DNA of 64,000 nt from Pseudozyma flocculosa PF-1 (Eukaryota; Basidiomycota; Ustilaginomycetes; Ustilaginales; Ustilaginaceae), in NCBI RefSeq assembly GCF_000417875.1, contig NW_006920896.1, positions 247,103 to 311,102 of the forward strand. Direction: 5' to 3'. The notes below the pieces were generated by a model, which saw nothing but the letters and a program-made list of their open reading frames with translations, was not told the DNA's origin and ran no database searches. Position numbers and translations under genes: made by a program. Position 1 is the stretch's first letter. Each line of letters opens with the position of its first letter. Positions 58,645 through 64,000 of this stretch are shown one piece after another.

Positions 58645-60482
58645 CGTGTCAGAGGCGTGGACGGGGCGGAGGAGAGGGGAGTACTGCTGTCGGACGGTGG
58701 CGGTTTGGGTGGCACGGCGCTCTCGCTCTAGCCTTTTGGTGGGGGAGGCCGAAGGGGATGGGGGCGGGCTGGTCGAGCCCCGAGGCAGGCAAGTTGCGAT
58801 ACATATACCTCCTCCGATGGTCGTCTGCGACTGCAGCTCGACGGGCTACGAGCGTCCTGCATCTCGTGGCATTCCCGGTCTCTGGGGCCGGATCCAGGCA
58901 CGAGAAGAAGCGATGTCGTATCATGCAAGTCTGAGAGCAATCGTCGTGATCGCGCAGGGGGAAGTCAAGGCGTCGAAGGCTGAGGGTGGCACTCTACTCG
59001 ACACGGTAGGTAGCCCTCCCGCCTGTCGATTGGCAAGCCCCTCTGCCCTGTGCGTGTCATCTAGCCGCTGCAGCTCAGGGAAAAGTGGGCGGTCCACACT
59101 GGCGTCACGTTTGCACGTAGTTAGCGCAGACGGCTGAAGGACGAGACGACGTCGACGACGACGAGTTGAATGATGGGTCGACGCTTGAGCACCGAGGAGT
59201 CGCTGCCTTTCTTTCCGACCCCACTTACGTCGAAGGGAGAGGTAAGGAGGAGTGATGGCGTGATGGTGGAAGCCCAAACGAAGGGTCTGTCGACCTCCTA
59301 GCGTCCATACCGGCTACGAGGTCCTGCCGATACGGCGCGCTAGCGCTGCTGGTGACGGACACGTTCTTCTCGTCGCTCGACGGCGTGTCGGGACTAGAGC
59401 CGCACTCCACGGACCGCCAGTGTGAGCCGTGTTGGCACCAGAGGCTGATGCCGCGCCGGGGCTCGAGGTGAGGAGGCGAGAGACGCTTGGCGGACGTAGG
59501 CGGAAGCACACAGGCACCGGTACCTGCGGAGTCACCACGTCTCTGCTCGCGACTGTACTCGACGGCGATCCGACCATGGTCAGTCTTATCGCCCAGACTA
59601 CTCTTTCTAGTGCGGAGTGCGGCGAGGGTGTTGCGAGATGATCGAGGCCATTGCCGTTGCCTTTGCGGTGGGGAGAGTGGATGATGCTTGACAGCCGGAC
59701 GATGCAAGCGAGGATCCCCCGACATTTGTCGACGGCTGTAGGGGCCGGAGTGCCGCCACGACCGGATGGCGTGCTCTTTTCTTCTTCGTCAAGGCGGCCG
59801 GCTGGGCACTGCTCTCGAGAGTTTCACATGTCGAGAGCGCTGGTGAAGTACCAGTACCTACGACGAGGCCTGTACAGGCGAAAAGGGCGGGATGCTTCAG
59901 GACGGATGGATTGCCAGAGGGTCGGACGAAAGCGACAGTCTGGCGGGGGAGCGGGGAAAGAGGCAAGTCTGGCGGTGTTTGACGTGCTTTCGACCCTGCC
60001 TGCAGCGACGCGCGCCGGACCTCGCCTGCCAGCAGGAGTGTCGTCGAACCCCGCGCCACAGTCGCACAAGGCTCTGCACTCGTCCCCCTTGTCGAGCGAA
60101 GACAAGCAAAGGATGGTGTGATGTGGGCAATGGCCATGCCGGAGGCGGGTCGCTGCTCCTGCCAACGCAGCCCCTGGTAGCGGGCAAGGCCGGCGGATGG
60201 AACGCACGCCGGTCCTCGAGACCGTCGGCGCCAGAGCATCGATCGGCAGCAGCGGCAGCGATGTCTCCCCAATCAGCCCTTGCCGAACGCGATACTCGCC
60301 AGACAGCCTCGACGCTCCATCGTTGAGGAGATAGCTGCGGTTGGGGGCATCGCTGCTCGCCTGTCGCCTGCGAGCCCGGCCTAGAGGGCGCACGCAATCG
60401 CCGACCGCCTTGGCGTCAGAGGTGATTCGTCAGGACAACTAAAGCATTATATATGCACAATTTCGAAGCATTGACATCAACC
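58645..60482. other. Long intergenic region between DUR3 and tRNA-Ala
   Basis: 1.84 kb in which I can support no protein gene. Open frames of 150-220 codons exist on both strands but overlap one another, lack domains, and have the amino-acid bias (Arg, Pro, Ser, Ala) of GC-driven shadows. It includes the DUR3 promoter at the left and the pol III TATA-like TATATATG (60448-60455) at the right. Confidence 0.5.
60448..60455 (+). promoter_or_regulatory. Upstream TATA element of tRNA-Ala
   Basis: TATATATG ends 27 bp before the tRNA 5' end, the position where TFIIIB contacts pol III genes. The other tRNA-Ala copy has TATACAAT at a matching distance, and both copies share GACATCA-N-CCGGGGG at the 5' end. 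Confidence 0.55.
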
Positions 60483-60587
60483 GGGGGTTTAGCTCAGTTG
60501 GCAGAGCGTTCGCTTAGCACGGCACCGCTTCTTTGGGCTGTCCAAGTGATTTGCGAAAGGTCGCGTGTTCGACTCATGCAGTCTCCA
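60483..60587 (+). tRNA. tRNA-Ala (AGC) with 32-nt intron
   Basis: The exons are identical to the copy at 52574-52679: anticodon AGC, G3:U70 pair, complete D, anticodon and T arms. The intron is 32 nt (CGGCACCGCTTC...) and differs from the other copy at about a third of its positions, so only the exons have been held constant. A TTTTT terminator follows within 20 bases. The gene points away from the other copy. Confidence 0.95.
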
Positions 60588-60896
60588 TCCTCTTCTTTTT
60601 CTCCTTTGTTTTTGGGGTCAACCCTTTTTTGCGGAAGACGGAACAGGCGCCGGACTCGCACGGAGGGCCGCGGGGGGACGGATCCGTTGCGTCCGGCTCC
60701 GAATTGGAGGTCGGGCTGCTGCTGGCCAGGAGCTTCGAGCTGGCCGGCCTGGCCGGCCTGGCAGGCCTCGCAGCCGCCATCGCAGCCGCCTCTCCACTAC
60801 GACTTGTCGCTTCGCCCTTGGCATCTTTGCTTCTTCCCGCGCCCGCCCCGTCCCTACCTACACACACCCACATTTACACCACAGCGCAACGCAAGC
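60588..60896. other. tRNA-Ala to NDUFB7 spacer
   Basis: 309 bp. It opens with the pol III terminator, has GCCGGCCTGGCCGGCCTGGC at 60743-60762 about 135-155 bp before the NDUFB7 ATG, and holds no gene. Confidence 0.45.
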
Positions 60897-61697
60897 ATGG
60901 CCGAATCGCACGTCGCATCACTCGAAGAGGCCCAGGCGGCCCGACTGCCGCTGGGATTCAGGGATCAGTGCAGCGCGTACGTTTCCCCTGTCCCGCACTG
61001 CCCTGGTTCGAAGCGCCGCCCCCGCCCGGCCGGCGCTACCGTGACAGGGCTGCGCATTGGACCTTGCGAACGCTTCGCTGACCTCGTTTCTTGGCTTGTT
61101 CGCTCACTCGTCGGCTCGTGGTTGCGCTCCGCGCCGCACAGGCTGCTCATCCCGCTCAACAAGTGCCGGAAGCAGACGCTGTACGCACCATGGAAGTGCG
61201 AGGATGAGAGGTAAGTGGGCCTTTTCCGCGACGTCCCGCCGGGGTCGGTCCGTCCGCGCTGCGGCCGAGGTCGGACGGACGGGTCCATGTACGGATGGCG
61301 AGGTCGAATGGCCAATACGGGAAGCGGCGCAGGACACTTGTCTGCCCTCGTCGTGTCTCTACCGCCCGCACCGAGCTCCTACCCGTCCACCCGCCACGAT
61401 ATCCTCTGGACCCTACCTTACTGACTGACGCTGCATCGTCTCGCCCCGTTCCCGTCTCCGCTTCCGCCTCTGGCATCCAGACACACCTACGAAAAGTGCC
61501 AGTACGACGAGTGAGTGCCCTGCGCGCTCCGCAGCAGCCGCCAAGGCTTCCCCCTCGTCGCACCACCTCTGACGTCTTTCTCTCTCTGGTCTCTCGTTGT
61601 TCGTGGTATCGCCTCCTCGCGCTCGCACAGCTTCATCCGCCGACAGAAGGAGCTCTCGGCGCTCAAGAAGGCCCAGCTGGAAGCCGCCGACGAGTAG
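60897..61697 (+). CDS. NDUFB7: Complex I accessory subunit NDUFB7 (B18)
   Basis: A small intermembrane-space subunit of NADH:ubiquinone oxidoreductase. The 81-residue protein has a twin CX9C fold: C-SALLIPLNK-C and C-EDERHTYEK-C, each with exactly nine residues between cysteines, the substrate pattern for Mia40 oxidative import. The preceding LPLGFRDQC and following FIRRQKELSALKKAQ also match the family. Exons: 60897-60976, 61142-61210, 61481-61510 and 61631-61697, total 246 nt; donors GTACGT, GTAAGT, GTGAGT. The third exon is only 30 nt, so single-ORF finders would miss this gene. Animal orthologues are longer at both ends. Confidence 0.92.
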
Positions 61698-61944
61698 AAA
61701 CGAGTCGCCGCCCGCCGCTGCGGCCGCCGTCGCTGCGTCGTTGTCCTTTGACAGAAACATCCATACGGGCAATGCCCACTGCCTCACGATCCACCAGACC
61801 CGCTTCTCCTTTCCTCGCCTCGTTGTGTTTCACGAGCACGGGACCTCGATGAGGCCGTGGCGGGGCGGAGCGGTCCGGTGCGGTCCGCCCTCGTCTGTGA
61901 ATTGCGATGCGATGCAACGGGCGGTGTGAGCGGAGCGGAGCGGG

Positions 61945-62902
61945 CTACGCAGCCACCAGTTTCATGGCGACGCTGGTACAGCAGATGTCTTCGTACGGTT
62001 CTAGCTGGCGGCGCGTCTCGTCGGACCAGTCTGAGCTTTTGATGCGATCCAGGAGCGGGGCGGGTAGGCTGAGCTTGTAGATCTTGTTGAGCTGCTGCCA
62101 GTCGGTCACGGGCGCACGCGCACGCGCACGGGCATGCGCCGAAGGGCCACCGTACCTGATGGCGCTATCGATGTCGTCCTGGACCGCGTCGTCTGCCCCG
62201 GCGTCCGCCGTCGTGCCCGTCGCCGGTGGTGCCGCTGGTGGTGGTGGTGGGATGGTGAGGCGCGCCGGGCCGGTTTCGGACGATGGCGGGACGATGGAGA
62301 GCATCTCGTCGAGCACGGTCGAGGCGTCTAGCTGCGCGTCCGAGAAGCGTACGAGGAGGAGCGACGTCGATTGTGGCGTCAGGCCGAACCGTTTCAGCGA
62401 TTCTCCAACCTGAAGTGACAGAGAGGCAGGAGGAGAGTAGACAGATCAGCTTTAGAAGTGTTGCCGCATCGCATCGCCGCGCCACGCCACGGTATGGCCT
62501 CACATTGTTACCGGGACTGAGACACCAGATGACTTCCGAATGGACCGTCTTGGTCTTCATGCCGCCCGACTGGTGGCCAGGCTGCTGTGGCTGTTGGTTG
62601 CGGGCTTCGGCTCTGGCAGCGACGAGGGCAGCCTGGAGGATGGCGGTGACGACGTGGTTGCGGCCGCAGATGCGCGTCGGGTCGATAAAGGCATAGTCGA
62701 GCCGTGCCCTCTCCCTCTCGGCCGCCTCGACCTCCTCCTCCCTCGTTGATGGCGCCGCATCGTCGCGGGTGGGCAGCTTGGACGCTGCGATGATACGCGC
62801 GAGGATCTGGCTGCTCTGGTCGGGCGTCAGCGGTGAAATGTGGGCGAGATGCACCCGTTGCAGATGCCGTGGAAAGTGCGGCGGTAGTGAGATCGTCTCC
62901 AT
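61945..62902 (-). CDS. CGI121: KEOPS complex subunit Cgi121
   Basis: Cgi121 (TPRKB in animals) binds the kinase Bud32 and tRNA within KEOPS, which makes the t6A modification of ANN-decoding tRNAs; in yeast it also affects telomeres. The start is the ATG at 62902 (METISLPPHF); the frame is open further upstream but without ATG. Family pattern: HLQRVHLAHISPLT, ALVAARAEARNQQ, the TKTVHSEVIWCLSPGNNVGE block with RFGLTPQSTSLLLVRF, and a late WQQLNKIYKL. Exons: 62902-62504 and 62409-61945, donor GTGAGG, 287 residues. That is well above the usual 180-190: extra residues form an N-proximal insert (SKLPTRDDAAPSTREEEVEA), a Pro/Ala loop and an Ala-Arg repeat (HARARARAP). Confidence 0.87.
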
Positions 62903-63487
62903 CTCGCTTGCTGGGCCAGCCTCGTTCCTTTGTGTGGTCGGTCTGGTCGTCGTTGGCTTCGTCGTGGGGATGAGCGAGCGAGCGAGCAAGGGTACGAGGA
63001 AGGATGGAGATGTCGATCTAAGTGCCTATGTCGGTATGCAGAGGGAGAGAAGAGTCGAGTGCGGAGTGGAAAGCTTAAGGTGATGAAAAGTCAGGCGGGC
63101 TGGTTGGCTGGCTGGCAGGCGGGTGAGCTGCTTCTCGGCCTCGCCTCCACACACGCACCAACCCTCGCCGTTTCCCCACCAACCCTCCCCTCTCCCCCCT
63201 CACGCCCCCCTCCCAACTCTGCTAGGGACTCAGCATTGTCAACGCACACACAGGCCGCATCTCGACGACAGAGAACGGCTCGCATCACACCACACCACGC
63301 CACGACACGACACGACAAGGCGTACGAGCAGGAACATGGGAAAAGACGTTTATCAGATGGGATCGGCAAGGTACAGGGACAGGATGAGGCGACGTCGACG
63401 GCGGACGGGTGGTTGCGCAACCCCAAGCTCTAGCGACAGGCGACAGGCGACAGGCGACAGGGGGGGACAGTCGGCCATCGACGGCCT
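62903..63487. promoter_or_regulatory. CGI121 upstream region and UBA1 3' flank
   Basis: 585 bp, no gene. GGCTGGTTGGCTGGCTGGCAGG lies about 195 bp upstream of the CGI121 ATG, and four tandem CGACAGG heptamers at 63434-63461 are close to the UBA1 stop. Confidence 0.45.
63434..63461. repeat. (CGACAGG)4 tandem repeat
   Basis: Four near-perfect copies of a 7-base unit, 27 bases beyond the UBA1 stop codon and so in its 3' untranslated region. Confidence 0.85.
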
Positions 63488-64000
63488 CTACTTGACCTTG
63501 ACGACGACAAACGGCACCTCGACGTCCTCGCCCTCGGCGTCGTCGGCCATGACCTCGACAATGACGCGCGTCGCGTGCGCCGGGATGGGCTTCTTGCTCA
63601 CCGTCTCGATGAGCTCGCTCATGCGCATCTTGAGCCGCTCGTCGCGCTTCTTGGGCGGCAAAAAGGCCGAAAAGAGCATCGACACGCCGCTCGAAATCAT
63701 GCTAATCTCGAGGCCGTGCTGGCTCTTGAAGTGCTCGATGAAATCCTTGAGCACCATGTCCTCCTGGATGTCGAACCGCGACCACAGCGTCCACTCGGTG
63801 TCGTTGTACCGCAGCCGCGGCGCCGCAATCGGGTCGCTAAACGCCAGGAACGGCAGCGCCAGGTTGACAAACGCGTTCGAGTACACCTCAAGCTCCTTCT
63901 TGCCGTCGAGCACCTTGTACAGCTCCAGGTTGACCAGGCCCGTCGCCAACGCCGTCGTCGTCGCAATCGCCGGGATAATCTTGCCCGCGATGCCCTTGGT
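63488..64000 (-). CDS. UBA1: Ubiquitin-activating enzyme E1, C-terminal part (runs off window)
   Basis: Uba1 activates ubiquitin with ATP and hands it to E2 enzymes. Only the last 170 codons are here. They begin inside the adenylation domain ([20 protein letters not shown] then [13 protein letters not shown]) and end with the ubiquitin-fold domain that recruits E2: [34 protein letters not shown] and the closing [13 protein letters not shown]. The frame is open and unspliced from 64000 to the TAG stop at 63488. The start, Cys domain and any introns lie beyond the right edge. Confidence 0.94.
   Translation of the reverse strand, partial: TKGIAGKIIPAIATTTALATGLVNLELYKVLDGKKELEVYSNAFVNLALPFLAFSDPIAAPRLRYNDTEWTLWSRFDIQEDMVLKDFIEHFKSQHGLEISMISSGVSMLFSAFLPPKKRDERLKMRMSELIETVSKKPIPAHATRVIVEVMADDAEGEDVEVPFVVVKVK

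Noticed and set aside
59607..60272. 221-codon minus-strand frame as a gene
   Set aside because: Arg/Ser/Pro-biased composition, no domain, overlaps open frames on the other strand.
63488..63949. A short complete gene starting at 63949
   Set aside because: The frame is open to the window edge and the sequence before that Met is conserved Uba1, so this is only the 3' end of a larger gene.

Overview
The window is nuclear DNA of a GC-rich fungus, most probably a basidiomycete and plausibly in Ustilaginomycotina. The evidence is short spliceosomal introns with GTGAGT-type donors and TAG/CAG acceptors, fungal versions of housekeeping proteins (Rrn6, Eps1-like PDI, Dur3, Atg37, a Zn2Cys6 regulator), an intron-containing tRNA-Ala(AGC), and many CGA/CAG/CTG microsatellites. 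The species cannot be fixed from sequence alone. Two runs of N (3301-3387 and 26430-26965) are assembly gaps.

Layout. 1-1900 is an accessory edge with no host gene recognised. It holds a 309-bp solo LTR with a perfect 5-bp target-site duplication (673-981), the end of a second copy of the same LTR (1-27), and two ~260-bp blocks with no CpG. From 1987 on the window is ordinary gene-dense chromosome: mpaB-like oxygenase (+), MED10 (-), mitochondrial uL24m (+), ATG37/ACBD5-like (-), PEX3 (+), RVB1 (-), Zn2Cys6 factor (-), VTI1 (-), actin (-), HIS6 (-), a NAPE-PLD/EFM4 fusion (+), RIB3 (+), CCT2 (+), an unrecognised coiled-coil protein (-), proteasome alpha1 (-), NOP56 (+), RICTOR/Tsc11 (-), Eps1-like PDI (-), tRNA-Ala (-), RRN6 (+), DUR3 (-), tRNA-Ala (+), NDUFB7 (+), CGI121 (-) and the 3' end of UBA1 (-, running off the window).

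Gene structures were rebuilt by hand from donor/acceptor sites and reading-frame phase. Every multi-exon model given here closes in frame, except the mpaB-like gene, which crosses a gap. Most genes are unrelated housekeeping genes, but one divergent pair is functionally coherent: an Atg37/ACBD5-type tail-anchored acyl-CoA-binding protein and Pex3, both peroxisome-membrane proteins linked to pexophagy, share a 768-bp promoter.

The most unusual gene is at 29513-32015. It joins a complete mitochondrial-type N-acyl-phosphatidylethanolamine phospholipase D (metallo-beta-lactamase fold) to a complete EFM4-type eEF1A lysine methyltransferase through an Ala-Gln repeat linker. Other points of interest are two inverted tRNA-Ala genes enclosing RRN6 and DUR3, a recurrent GCCAGGC/CCTGGC motif family concentrated upstream of genes, and actin exons of only 7 and 14 nt.
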